Assembly (NCBI GenBank): GCA_963738205.1
Contig: CAVTVQ010000007.1
Coordinates: 806,001-870,000 of the forward strand
Reading direction: 5' to 3'
Source: DATFQE01 sp963738205
GTDB lineage: Bacteria; Actinomycetota; Thermoleophilia; Gaiellales; Gaiellaceae
DNA length: 64,000 nt
The notes under the pieces were generated by a model, which saw only the letters and a list, made by a program, of their open reading frames with translations, was not told the origin of the DNA and did not search any database. Below, in pieces: positions 51,262 through 63,762 of this stretch; within the stretch, counting starts at the first letter, position 1; every line of letters begins with the position of its first letter. The position numbers were made by a program, and so were the translations under genes.

Positions 51262-52389
51262 ATGAGCGAGCGCGACAACGACATCGAGTTCGACTTCTTC
51301 GAGGACGAGCCGGCGACCACGGAGGCTCAGTCGACCCGTCCTTCGCGCCGCGGTGGTCGCCCTCCGATTCGCCCGCCCGCGGGCGTCACGCCGCTCCTGC
51401 GCCTCGTCGGGCTGATCGCCTTCGCGATCCTCGTCGTCGTCCTGCTCGTCTTCGCCGTCCAGAGCTGCCGCGGTTCGCAGAAGCAGGAGACCTACCAGGA
51501 CTACACGGACCAGGTGGACGAGGTGGCGACGCAGTCGGAGCAGATCGGCCGCCGGCTCAACGGCCTGCTCACCGATCCGGGCGCCAAGCTGACGGACATC
51601 CGCCAGCAGCTGTCGGGCCTCGCCCAGCAGCAGGAGCAGGGCGTGAACGAGGCCGAAGGCATCGAGGCTCCCGGGCCGCTCCGCGACGTCCACCCTGCGG
51701 CGGTCGAGGCGCTCCAGCTACGGGTGAGCGGCCTGCGCGGCCTCGAGCGTGCGTTCGGGCAGACCGCGCAGATCAAGAGCGCCAGCACGGCCGGTCAGGC
51801 GCTGGCCGTCCAGGCGCGCCGGCTGCTCGCCAGCGACGTCGTGTGGGATGACCTCTACAAAGATCCCGCGCGCAACGTGCTCGCCGAGCAGAGCGTTCGC
51901 GGCGTCCAGGTCCCGGACTCGAACTTCCTGCGCGACCCGGATCTCGCCACTCCCAGGCTGATGTCGTCGATCTGGCAACGGGTGCGCGGAGCGTCGACCG
52001 GCGGCAGCCCCTGCAGTCCACGCGGTACCGGCCTCGTGTCGCTGAAGGCGCTCCCGTCCGGGACGGAGCTCTCGACGCAGACGCTGAACACCGTCGAGGC
52101 CTCGGAGGACCTCGGCTTCGCCGTCACGATCGAGGACACCGGCTGCTCGCAGGAAGTCAGCGTCGTGGTCACGCTGACGATCCAGAAGCAGCCGGAGCCG
52201 ATCGTGAAGAAGCAGACCGTGCCGCTCATCAACCCGGGCGAGCGCCAGACGGTGACGTTCAGCAAGATCGGTCAGGTGCCGTTCGCGACCCGGACGTCGA
52301 TCAAGGTCGAGGTCGCCCCGGTGAAGGGCGAGACGCGGACGTCGAACAACACGGCCGAGTACCCGGTCATCTTCTCCCTCGGTACGTAA
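51262..52389 (+). CDS. Membrane-anchored protein of unknown function
   Basis: 375 residues. An acidic N-terminus (ERDNDIEFDFFEDEP), a basic Pro-rich stretch, one membrane helix (VGLIAFAILVVVLLVFAVQS), then an outer domain starting with a coiled-coil-like segment (DQVDEVATQSEQIGRRL) and ending in a beta-rich part (VSVVVTLTIQKQPEPIVKKQ) that may be an immunoglobulin-like sandwich. No family recognised. It is divergent from the kinase at 49567, which makes it a plausible substrate or partner, but that is only positional. GGGAG lies 6 nt before the ATG. Confidence 0.75.
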   Translation: MSERDNDIEFDFFEDEPATTEAQSTRPSRRGGRPPIRPPAGVTPLLRLVGLIAFAILVVVLLVFAVQSCRGSQKQETYQDYTDQVDEVATQSEQIGRRLNGLLTDPGAKLTDIRQQLSGLAQQQEQGVNEAEGIEAPGPLRDVHPAAVEALQLRVSGLRGLERAFGQTAQIKSASTAGQALAVQARRLLASDVVWDDLYKDPARNVLAEQSVRGVQVPDSNFLRDPDLATPRLMSSIWQRVRGASTGGSPCSPRGTGLVSLKALPSGTELSTQTLNTVEASEDLGFAVTIEDTGCSQEVSVVVTLTIQKQPEPIVKKQTVPLINPGERQTVTFSKIGQVPFATRTSIKVEVAPVKGETRTSNNTAEYPVIFSLGT

Positions 52390-52435
52390 GAGGGCTCGGC
52401 GGAACAGCGCTGAGCGATGTCCCGCCGAACCCTCT
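52389..52435. terminator. Bidirectional hairpin terminator between convergent genes
   Basis: AGAGGG and TCGGCGG (52389-52402) pair with CCGCCGA and CCCTCT (52422-52435), separated by one C/A mismatch, around a 19-nt loop. It overlaps both stop codons of the converging genes at 52389 and 52434. Confidence 0.65.
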
Positions 52436-52901
52436 AGCTCGCCATAGCGCGCTCGACAGCCTCTTGCTCCTCGGGCGAGAGCGCGACCGGCGCGCGACCG
52501 CGGTCGAGCTCCTTCACGTAGATGCGCGCGTAGTCGCGGCCCTGGATGGCGCTGACGACGACGCCCGAGCGGGCCGAGTCGAGGAACGCGAGCGAGGCGG
52601 ACTGGTGGCCGCCCGCGCCCTCGTAGGCGTCGTAGCGGACGACCGAGGTCTTCGAGACGCAGGCGTCCACGCGGCGATCGACGCGGGAGAGGCCGGTCGC
52701 CACCTCGTCCACGGCGCGGTGCAGGTCGTCGATCCGGCCCTGCAGCGAGACGGCGAAGTCGACGAGGTCGTGCTTGCTGCCGCCCAGCAGGATCGACTGC
52801 GCGCTGCGAACCCGGCGGAGCTTGAGGTAGAGCGCGCCGGCCGCCGCGAGGGCGACACCGGCGACGGCGAGGGCGATCCCTGCGAGGAGTGCAGCGCTCA
52901 C
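52434..52901 (-). CDS. DUF4446-like small membrane protein
   Basis: 155 residues. One N-terminal helix (AALLAGIALAVAGVALAAAGAL) is followed by a cytosolic-side coiled region (LVDFAVSLQGRIDDLHRAVDEVATGLSRVD) and a conserved domain with VVRYDAYEGAGGHQSASLAFLDSARSGVVVS and YARIYVKELDRG. This pattern fits the DUF4446 family of unknown function. GTG 52901 has TAGGAT 8 nt upstream. Confidence 0.78.
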   Translation of the reverse strand: MSAALLAGIALAVAGVALAAAGALYLKLRRVRSAQSILLGGSKHDLVDFAVSLQGRIDDLHRAVDEVATGLSRVDRRVDACVSKTSVVRYDAYEGAGGHQSASLAFLDSARSGVVVSAIQGRDYARIYVKELDRGRAPVALSPEEQEAVERAMAS

Positions 52902-52909
52902 GACGCGCC

Positions 52910-52915
52910 ATCCTA
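52910..52915 (-). promoter_or_regulatory. -10-like hexamer TAGGAT before DUF4446 gene
   Basis: TAGGAT on the minus strand ends 8 nt before GTG 52901. Confidence 0.45.
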
Positions 52916-52951
52916 GTGCGCGATGTAGTTCGCGTTCGCAGGCGCGATGGG

Positions 52952-52957
52952 TACATT
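52952..52957 (+). promoter_or_regulatory. -10-like hexamer TACATT deciding HNH start
   Basis: TACATT ends 10 nt before ATG 52968 and lies downstream of ATG 52947, favouring the shorter protein. Confidence 0.4.
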
Positions 52958-52967
52958 TCTGGGGGGC

Positions 52968-53489
52968 ATGAGCCAGGTTCTGGTGTTGAACGCGAGTTAC
53001 GAGCCGCTGAACGTGTGCACGGTTCGTCGCGCCCACGTGCTCGTGTTCAAGGGCAAGGCCGAGGTGATCGAGCAGCTCGAGCAGCCGCTGCGCGCGGCGG
53101 CGACGAGCTTCCCCTGGCCGCACGTGATCCGGCTCCTCAACTACGTCCGAGTGCCGAGGGCGATCCAGCGCAAGATCTCGCGGCGTGCGCTCTTCGCGCG
53201 CGACGGGTGGCGCTGCGTCTATTGCGGCACATCGGGTGGGCGGCTGACGCTCGACCATGTGGTGCCCCGCTCGCGCGGGGGCGAGTCGGTGTGGGAGAAC
53301 GTCGTCACCGCCTGCGCGCCCTGCAATCTGCGCAAGGGCGACCGGTCGCTGGAGGAGAGCGGCCTGGCGCTCTCCGCGCCGCCGAAGCCGCCCGCCCCCG
53401 TGCTCTTCATCCGGCTCGCCGCGCAACGGATCCCGCACGGCTGGCAGCCGTACCTGGACATGTTCGGCAGGGCGACCTCGGCCGCGTAG
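52968..53489 (+). CDS. HNH endonuclease family protein
   Basis: 173 residues from ATG 52968 (VLVLNASYEPLNVCTVRRA, the usual N-terminus of this actinobacterial group). The HNH domain has CVYCG, LTLDHVVPRSRGGESVWENVV and CAPCNLRKGD: two zinc cysteine pairs and the DH/N catalytic residues. Widespread as a housekeeping single gene; substrate unknown. Not flanked by intron or mobile-element signs. The next gene starts 5 bases after it. Confidence 0.88.
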   Translation: MSQVLVLNASYEPLNVCTVRRAHVLVFKGKAEVIEQLEQPLRAAATSFPWPHVIRLLNYVRVPRAIQRKISRRALFARDGWRCVYCGTSGGRLTLDHVVPRSRGGESVWENVVTACAPCNLRKGDRSLEESGLALSAPPKPPAPVLFIRLAAQRIPHGWQPYLDMFGRATSAA

Positions 53490-53494
53490 TCGCC

Positions 53495-54001
53495 GTGGGC
53501 TTCGTCTGCAGCGTCTGCGGCGAGCATCACGAGGAGCTCCTGCTCGACATCAGGATGGCGCTCCCCGAGCCGGTGTTCGAGCTCCCGGAAGACGAGCGTG
53601 AGGCACGCGCCGAGATCGGCAGCGATAGCGGCGTCTTTCGGTCGCCGGACGGCGAGGAGCACTACTACGTGCGCGGGCTGCTCGAGCTCCCGATTCCTGC
53701 GCTGGACACCTACTTCGGCTACGGCGCCTGGATCGAGGTCGACGGCGAGAGCTACAACAGGCTCGGCGAGCTCTGGGACGACGAGCACGGCCGCGACGAG
53801 CCGCCGTTCGTCGGCAAGCTCGCGAACGAGCTCGCGCCGTACGAGTCGACGCACGGCCTCCCTGTCATGCTGCAGCTACGCGAGGTCGAGCGGCTACCGA
53901 CGGTCGAGCTCGTCGAGACGGATCATCCGCTCCGCGCCGACCAGCGCGAGGGCATCTCGGAAGCGCGGGCGCACGAGCTCGCCGCGACCGTCGCCCACTA
54001 G
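53495..54001 (+). CDS. DUF2199-like protein
   Basis: 168 residues. It opens with a zinc-finger-like CSVCGEHHEELLLDI, then RSPDGEEHYYVRGLLELPI, FGYGAWIEVDGESYNRL and HGLPVMLQLREVERLPTVEL. The pattern matches DUF2199, a family of small soluble proteins without known function. GTG 53495 is used, right after the HNH gene, so they probably form an operon. Its stop overlaps that of the convergent rhodanese gene by four bases. Confidence 0.78.
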   Translation: MGFVCSVCGEHHEELLLDIRMALPEPVFELPEDEREARAEIGSDSGVFRSPDGEEHYYVRGLLELPIPALDTYFGYGAWIEVDGESYNRLGELWDDEHGRDEPPFVGKLANELAPYESTHGLPVMLQLREVERLPTVELVETDHPLRADQREGISEARAHELAATVAH

Positions 54002-54726
54002 CCGCGTTCGATCGGGAGGTTCCTCGACTCCCAGTCGCTCCACGAGCCGGGATACAGCTTCGCGTCCGGGCGACCCGCTCGCTGGAGCGCCAGCAGCGGC
54101 ACGCACGCGGTGACGCCCGAGCCGCAGTAGACGACGATCTCGTCCGCTTCGACCACCGATCGCGGCAACTCGTCTGCGTCCGTCCACGGGACGTTCACGG
54201 CGCCCGGGATGCGGCCGGGGACGCGGTCGATCGGGTTCTGCTCGCCGCGGAAACGCGCCGGCACGCGCGCGTCGACCACCGCGAGCGACGGATCGCCGAG
54301 GCGGGCGGCCAGCTCGTCCGCGCTCATCGTGTCGTCGGCCTCCGGTCGTGGTTCGAAGAGCGCCGGCTCGATCTCCTCGTCGCCGGCCGAGAGCGGCCCG
54401 CGCCACGCGTCGAGGCCGCCGTCGAGGACGCCGACGACGTCGTGGCCGAAGTGGCGGAGCAGCCACCAGAGTCGCTCCGGGCCGCCGCCCGACCCGTACG
54501 CGACGACGAGGACGTCCGGACCGATGCCGGCTCGCCCTGCCGCCTCAGCGAACGCCTCGGCCGTCGGGAGCGGATGCCGGGCGCCGCCCTCGACCGCAGG
54601 CGCCGACAAGTCCGCCTCCACGTCCAAGAACGACGCGCCCGGAATGTGGCCGGCCTCGTACAGCTGCCGCCCCCGCTCAGGCTCGCCCAGCTGCCAGCGG
54701 CAGTCGACGAAGCAGTACCGGGGCAC
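53998..54726 (-). CDS. Two-domain sulfurtransferase (rhodanese-like)
   Basis: 242 residues, two rhodanese domains. The second has the active loop VVYCGSGVTACVPLL with the catalytic cysteine; the first has AYGSGGGPE at that site and is a non-catalytic copy, as is normal for thiosulfate/mercaptopyruvate sulfurtransferases. Shorter than the usual 280 residues. It transfers sulfur from thiosulfate or 3-mercaptopyruvate to thiophilic acceptors. GTG start with TACGCT 6 nt upstream. Confidence 0.9.
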   Translation of the reverse strand: MPRYCFVDCRWQLGEPERGRQLYEAGHIPGASFLDVEADLSAPAVEGGARHPLPTAEAFAEAAGRAGIGPDVLVVAYGSGGGPERLWWLLRHFGHDVVGVLDGGLDAWRGPLSAGDEEIEPALFEPRPEADDTMSADELAARLGDPSLAVVDARVPARFRGEQNPIDRVPGRIPGAVNVPWTDADELPRSVVEADEIVVYCGSGVTACVPLLALQRAGRPDAKLYPGSWSDWESRNLPIERG

Positions 54727-54732
54727 CCGGCG

Positions 54733-54738
54733 AGCGTA
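54733..54738 (-). promoter_or_regulatory. -10-like hexamer TACGCT before sulfurtransferase
   Basis: TACGCT on the minus strand ends 6 nt before GTG 54726. Confidence 0.45.
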
Positions 54739-54794
54739 CGTGACGCCTCGTGGGCTCGGCGCCGTATCTCCCGCATCACGAGCAGGAGGAACCG

Positions 54795-55510
54795 ATGAAA
54801 CCGATTCGCATCGCCGCCGTTGCGGCGATCGTCCTCGTTACGGTAGCGCTCGCCGGCGTCGGCCGCCCCGAGGAGGCGCGGAGCGACCAGGGCACGCCTC
54901 TGCGCGGCATCACCGTGAACGCGTCCGGCAACGTCGAGGCGACGCCAGACAAGGCCGCGCTCGAGCTGGGCGTGGAGACGCAGGCGCCCGACGCCAAGAC
55001 GGCGCTCGCGCAGAACGCCGAACGGCTCAACCGCGTGATCGCCGCGCTCCGGAAGGCCGGCGTCTCGAAGGACGACCTGCAGACGAGCAACGTCTCGCTG
55101 TGGCCGCAGCGCGAACAGCGACGGCAGCTCGATCACCGGTTACTCCGCGCAGAACACCGTCTCGGCCGAGCTCGACGTGGCGAAGGCCGGCGACGCCCTC
55201 GACGCCGCGGTCGGCGCGGGCGCCAACGTCGCCTCGGGGCCGTCGCTGTCGGTCGAGCGACCGGGACGAGCTCTACCGCAAGGCGCTGAAGAGCGCCGTC
55301 GAGGCGGCACGCGCGAAGGCCGAGGCGATCGCGGACGCCGCGGGCGTCAACGTCGGTCGTGTGACCACCGTCGTCGAGTCGTCCGGCTACGAGCAGCAGC
55401 CGCCGATGCCCTACGCGGCGGAGGCTGCCAGGGACTCGGGCGCCACCCCCATCGAGGCAGGCAAGCAGGCGATCGCGGCAACGGTCACGGTCACCTTCGC
55501 AGTGGCGTAG
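54795..55510 (+). pseudogene. SIMPL (DUF541) domain protein, broken by two +1 frameshifts
   Basis: From ATG 54795 (AGGAGG 5 nt upstream) a signal peptide and the first half of a SIMPL domain are read: ITVNASGNVEATPDKAAL and LQTSNVSLWPQ. The reading then continues one frame on from about 55111 (NSDGSSITGYSAQNTVSAEL) and one further frame on from about 55256 (SDRDELYRKALKSAVEAARA) to the stop at 55510. Removing one C near 55110 and one G near 55255 would give an intact protein of about 238 residues. SIMPL proteins are periplasmic or outer-surface proteins of unclear role. It is either a recent pseudogene or affected by assembly indels. Confidence 0.8.
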
Positions 55511-55519
55511 CGCCCACAT

Positions 55520-55548
55520 GCCCGGGCGACCCTTGCGGTCGTCCGGGC
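55520..55548 (+). terminator. 12-bp hairpin after the SIMPL gene
   Basis: GCCCGGGCGACC and GGTCGTCCGGGC pair (one G-U pair) around a CTTGC loop, 9 nt after the stop. No U-tract follows. Confidence 0.5.
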
Positions 55549-55555
55549 ACTGCTC

Positions 55556-55561
55556 TACGGT
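55556..55561 (+). promoter_or_regulatory. -10-like hexamer TACGGT before leader peptide
   Basis: TACGGT ends 10 nt before the leader-peptide ATG 55572, with GGAG between them; plausible transcription start for the leader and gltB. Confidence 0.4.
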
Positions 55562-55571
55562 GGAGTCTTCC

Positions 55572-55637
55572 ATGAGCCGCGCGACGACCGTTCTCTTGTT
55601 TTCCAGCGTCGTCGTCACGCGCGTCCTTACGCGCTAG
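55572..55637 (+). CDS. 21-aa putative leader peptide upstream of gltB
   Basis: ATG 55572, with GGAG 6 nt before it, reads MSRATTVLLFSSVVVTRVLT and a final R, stop TAG 55635. It is rich in consecutive Leu and Val codons, including GTC GTC GTC. A 6-bp hairpin GCGCGT/ACGCGC (55619-55634) covers its last codons and a 10-bp hairpin (55634-55669) starts at its stop. This is the layout of an amino-acid-responsive attenuator; branched-chain leader peptides in actinobacteria have similar Val/Leu runs. No function is proven. Confidence 0.45.
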   Translation: MSRATTVLLFSSVVVTRVLTR

Positions 55638-55669
55638 CCGGCGTTCCGCTCCCCGCCTCCGCCGGCTAG
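55634..55669 (+). terminator. Attenuator-like hairpin between leader peptide and gltB
   Basis: CTAGCCGGCG (55634-55643) pairs perfectly with CGCCGGCTAG (55660-55669) around a 16-nt loop. It begins at the leader-peptide stop codon and lies 54 nt before the gltB CTG. A second small hairpin, 55619-55634, abuts it. No U-tract, so control could be by termination or by folding. Confidence 0.5.
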
Positions 55670-55710
55670 GTCAATCGCAGTAGGCGGGATCTCTCCAGTT
55701 CTTCCTCGGA

Positions 55711-55716
55711 AAGGGG
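55711..55716 (+). promoter_or_regulatory. Shine-Dalgarno AAGGGG before CTG start of gltB
   Basis: AAGGGG sits 6 nt before CTG 55723 in a frame with no ATG, GTG or TTG between the stop at 55681 and GTG 55927. Confidence 0.5.
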
Positions 55717-55722
55717 CACCAC

Positions 55723-60011
<4,289 letters not shown>

Positions 60012-60015
<4 letters not shown>

Positions 60016-61932
60016 CCGGGCAGCGGTATCTCGGCGGGGAGCTCTGCGGGCGCGATGTCCGGTTCGAGTCGCTCGCGGACGAGCGTGTCGAAGTAGACGT
60101 AGACGGTGGTGAGCGCGACGAACGGCAGTGCGATCGCCCAGACGACGCCGGCGACCACGTTCAGCAGTCCGAAGGGCAGGCTCGTCAGGAGGATCAGCAG
60201 CGCGCCGACAAGCGGGCCTGCCGCCAGCGCGAGTGCGGTCGCCAACACCACCAGCGAGGCCACCTTCAGCCGCTGCTGCCGCACGAGCCGTCCACTGCGT
60301 CTGAGGGCGGGCAGTGCAGGCAGGCCTTCGACCGCGACAGCGGGAATGATCAGCGCCCAGCGGATCGCGAGCCAGATCGCGATCGGAATCAGGAGGATCG
60401 ACGCCCCGAGGAGCACGACGGCGACGGCGGCGATCGCGAAGGCGCCGGCGAGCGGTCGCGCGCGCCCGAGCGCCTCCCGGTACGCGCCGACCGGCCCGAC
60501 CTGCTGCCCTTCGTCCAACGCGACGACGGCCCGCGTCGTCGCGGCCAGAACCAGCCCGAGGCCGAGCAGCGTCAATGCGGTGCCGATCGCCACGACGAGC
60601 AGCACGAGGAAGCCGCCGCCCTCGCCCTCGGTGTCGATCCCGGCGAGGCTGGAGGCGTGCGTGACCAGGCCTTGGAGCAATGCCTCGAGGACCGAGATGG
60701 GCAGTAGCACGAGCCCGATCCCGAGGAACAGCGGTAGGTGCGACACGTACATGCGTCCGGCCGCCGCCAGCGTCTGCCCGAAGGTCCGCCTGCGCGCCAC
60801 GCGCAGCGGCGCCGTGGGATGCCAGGTCGTGCGCGCAATCCCGTACAGAATGAGCGCCAGCAGTGCGCCGAGCGCGATCAGGGTCGGCAGCGGCTCGTTG
60901 ACGGCCCTGCGCAGCACGTCCGAGCCTCCTTCGACGGCACCACAGAAGAAGTCCGTCGCGCCCGTGCCGAGGAGGCCTCCAGCCGGGACGGCGTAGCTGC
61001 GGTCGCGCCACCCCTCCGTCCACAGGATCGGCTCGGTCCACTGACCCTTCAGGTTGGGCCCGGTCGGCCCGTTGAAGAAGGCCTTCTGCAGCTCGCCCCA
61101 GCGGCCCTCGAAGTCGATCCACGGAAACGCCTTGCGGGCGTCCGCAGGGTCGCTCGGGATCGTTCGGACGACCGCGTCGGCGTCGAAGGTGGGTCCCGTG
61201 GTGTCGTCGCACCCGACGCCCTGCTCCGCCGAGCTGCCGAGGTAGAGCCCCTCGCCGAAGTAGTTGGCGTGCGAGCCGGCGGCAGGGTGGACGACCGGGT
61301 GCGTGCCCTCGACGAGCTCGAGCTTGTCCTCGTCCCAAGCTGCACGCTCGGCGCCCTCGTGCTGGCTGTAACCGATCTCGACGGGGTCCGTGGCGAGGGC
61401 CGCAGCCGGAGTGGCAGCGTCGAAGACGAGCTGGATCATTTCCCAGTCGCCCTCGTGCTTGTTGTTCCAGTCGTTGAAGCTGTAGAAGAACCAGTACTGG
61501 AGCGCGAGCTTGCCGGGGTAGCCGGGATCGCTCGCGACGTGCGCGTAGACCGCCGGGCGCATGCCCTCGGTGATCCGGCGCTCCCACCGCTCGTAGTCGC
61601 AGCCCGGATCGAGCGCGTCGCCCGGGAAGTCGAGGTGGTACTCGTAGAGGCCCTTCGCGAGGTCGGCCGCGGACGGCCCCACCGCGACCACGTCGGCCCC
61701 ACCCCACGGGCCGCGCAGCGCGACGGTCGGCTCGTCGAAGAGCACGTCGACGTCGAGCGGGCGGTACGGCTCGCCGGGGCCGCACTCCTCCTCCTGGGTG
61801 ACGAGGCGGACGACCGGGGCGTACTTCTCCGCGAGCGCCGTCTCGTCGGCGATGTCGGCGGCAGCGACCGGCGCGAGGAGCGAGGGCCAGCAAGAGCCCG
61901 AGCACGGACCGGCGGAGAACACGCGCTCTCAT
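60012..61932 (-). CDS. VPS62-like membrane protein with N-terminal frameshift
   Basis: About 636 residues. The outer N-terminal domain resembles VPS62-type proteins: YWFFYSFNDWNNKHEGDWEMIQ, YSQHEGAE, VVHPAAGSHANYF. The second half has eight or so membrane helices (LPTLIALGALLALILYG onward) like DUF7544/GlpM-type membrane domains. Role unknown. The clean frame begins at GTG 61922, but the natural signal peptide starts in another frame at ATG 61932 (MRARVLRRSVLGLLLALA). It would join to LAPVAAADIADET if one C near 61875 were absent. Convergent with gltB, four-base overlap. Confidence 0.75.
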
Positions 61933-61967
61933 CGCGCGATTGTTTCACCCGCTTCGAACGACGCATG

Positions 61968-61997
61968 AGCGGGGCGCCTTCCCCAAGGCGCCCCGCT
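61968..61997 (-). terminator. 11-bp GC hairpin after amtB
   Basis: AGCGGGGCGCC pairs with GGCGCCCCGCT around an 8-nt loop, 15 nt past the amtB stop. No U-tract on the minus strand, but the stem is long and perfect. Confidence 0.6.
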
Positions 61998-62011
61998 GTG
62001 CGCCAGATCGC

Positions 62012-63415
62012 CTACGTCGAGGGCTCGAGTGCCGTGGAGGGAGTCGGGACCGGCGCCGACCGCTGGGCGTGCGCGAGCCCCAGATGGCCGTGCGACTCGG
62101 TGCCGTACCCGCCGGGCACCGGGATGTAGAACTCGGGGTAGCCCCACATGCCGTGCTCGGAGACGTCCAGCCCGGCCGTCTCGACCTCGGGCTCCACCCG
62201 GATCCCCCACAGAGCCTTCATCGCCCACAGCGAGCCGAACGAGGCCGTGAAGGTGAACAGGCCGACTGCGACGAGGCCGAGTGCCTGCGTCCCCAGCTGG
62301 TCGAAACTCCCCGTGTACCAGAGACCGCCCTGTCCGGTGGCGAGGTTCTCGGCCAGAGCCGGGACGGCGAAGATGCCGGTCGCGAGCGTGCCCCAGACGC
62401 CGGCCATGCCGTGGACGGCGACGGCGCCGATCGGATCGTCGATGCGGATGCGCTCGACGAGCAGGACGCCGAGGACGGCGACGGCGCCGGCCGCCAGGCC
62501 GATCACGATCGCGGCCCACGGGGCGACGAAGCCGGCCGCGGCCGTGATCGCGACGAGGGCGGCGATCACACCGTTCAGCATCATCGAGAGGTCGGGCTTC
62601 CGCAGCACGAGCCACGCCGTCGTGACCGCTCCGAGCGCGCCGGCGGCCGCGGCAACGTTGGTGGTCACCGCGACGTAGGCGAAGTAGCCCAGGCGGTCGC
62701 CCGTGACCACGCTGAGCGTCGAGCCCGGGTTGAACCCGAACCAGCCGAACCAGAGGATCATCACGCCGAGTGTCACGAAGGCCATGTTGTGGCCCGGGAT
62801 GGCGTTCGGCTTGCCCTCGTGGTCGAACTTCCCGATGCGGGGACCGAGCAGGATCGCCCCGGCGAGCGCCGCCAGCGCGCCCTGGTAGTGCACGACCGTC
62901 GAACCGGCGAAGTCCTGCATGCCCCTGGCAAAGAGCCAGCCGTCCGGGTGCCAGACCCAGTGCGAGACGACCGAGTAGATCAGCGTGAAGACGGCGCCGA
63001 AGGCGAAGTACACCCATAGCTTCGTCCGCTCCGCCATCGCACCCCAGACGATCGCGAGCGAGACCGCCGCGAACACGACCTGGAACAGGTAGCCGGCACC
63101 CGCGGGGATCGAGGCGAACCAACTGAAGGGCGCCTCCCCGATCGCGAGCAGCTCGTCCGCCGACGGGAAGAACCCCGAGCCGCCGACGAAGCCGTTGCCC
63201 CCGTCGCCGAACGCGATCCCGTAGCCGACCAGGTAGTAGACGATCGACGCGATCCCGAGCACGAGCACGTTCTTGGCCGCGATGTGCCCGGCGTTCTTCA
63301 TCCGCGTCAGGCCCGCCTCGAGGAACGCGAAGCCGGCCTGCATGAACATCACGAGAATCGCGGCGACGACCACCCAGACCGTGCTCGTCGCGATCATCAG
63401 CTCCTTGGTGGTCAT
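62012..63415 (-). CDS. amtB: Ammonium transporter AmtB
   Basis: 467 residues with eleven membrane helices. Amt motifs: MQAGFAFLEAGLTRMKNAGH, DFAGSTVVHYQGALAALAGA (first pore histidine), NPGSTLSVV, and AVHGMAGVWGTLATGIFA (second pore histidine). It conducts ammonium across the inner membrane. The cytosolic tail is about 40 residues and ends with VPTPSTALEPST. ATG overlaps the glnK stop, so channel and regulator are co-translated. No separate signal peptide is evident; the protein begins with the helix TSTVWVVVAAILVMFMQAGF. Confidence 0.95.
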   Translation of the reverse strand: MTTKELMIATSTVWVVVAAILVMFMQAGFAFLEAGLTRMKNAGHIAAKNVLVLGIASIVYYLVGYGIAFGDGGNGFVGGSGFFPSADELLAIGEAPFSWFASIPAGAGYLFQVVFAAVSLAIVWGAMAERTKLWVYFAFGAVFTLIYSVVSHWVWHPDGWLFARGMQDFAGSTVVHYQGALAALAGAILLGPRIGKFDHEGKPNAIPGHNMAFVTLGVMILWFGWFGFNPGSTLSVVTGDRLGYFAYVAVTTNVAAAAGALGAVTTAWLVLRKPDLSMMLNGVIAALVAITAAAGFVAPWAAIVIGLAAGAVAVLGVLLVERIRIDDPIGAVAVHGMAGVWGTLATGIFAVPALAENLATGQGGLWYTGSFDQLGTQALGLVAVGLFTFTASFGSLWAMKALWGIRVEPEVETAGLDVSEHGMWGYPEFYIPVPGGYGTESHGHLGLAHAQRSAPVPTPSTALEPST

Positions 63416-63762
63416 ACCCGCTCCACCTCCTCCAGTCGCAGGCCGGTCCGGTTGTGCGTGACGTTGCCGACGGGGCTCGTCCAGACGATCCCGTCGCCCG
63501 ACTCGTTGCCGCTGCGCGCCGAGTCGGCGATCGCGGCGATCACCTGCTCGGCCACCTCCTCGGCGACGATGAACGTGAGGATGGCCTTCGGCAGGAAGCG
63601 CGACTCGAAGACCCGGCCCCGGTACTCGTGGGTGATGCCGCGCTGGCGTCCGTGGCCGATCGCCTCGACGACCGTGACGCCCACGTGACCCGTCTCGTGC
63701 TCGACCGCATCGATCACCGTCTCGACGCGCTCGCGAATCACTACTGCCTCGACCTTGATCAT
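63412..63762 (-). CDS. glnK: PII signal-transduction protein GlnK/GlnB
   Basis: 116 residues. N-terminal IKVEAVVIRERVETVIDAV, T-loop GHGRQRGITHEYRG with the tyrosine that other bacteria uridylylate or adenylylate, and C-terminal ATP-binding SGNESGDGIVWTSPVGNV. It senses 2-oxoglutarate and ATP/ADP and docks onto AmtB to close it. The beta strand before the T-loop and the B-loop look normal. ATG overlaps the GNAT stop. Confidence 0.94.
   Translation of the reverse strand: MIKVEAVVIRERVETVIDAVEHETGHVGVTVVEAIGHGRQRGITHEYRGRVFESRFLPKAILTFIVAEEVAEQVIAAIADSARSGNESGDGIVWTSPVGNVTHNRTGLRLEEVERV

Noticed and set aside
52968..53489. HNH gene as homing endonuclease or mobile element part
   Set aside because: No intron, intein, terminal repeat or transposase nearby; the protein matches a common housekeeping actinobacterial HNH family.
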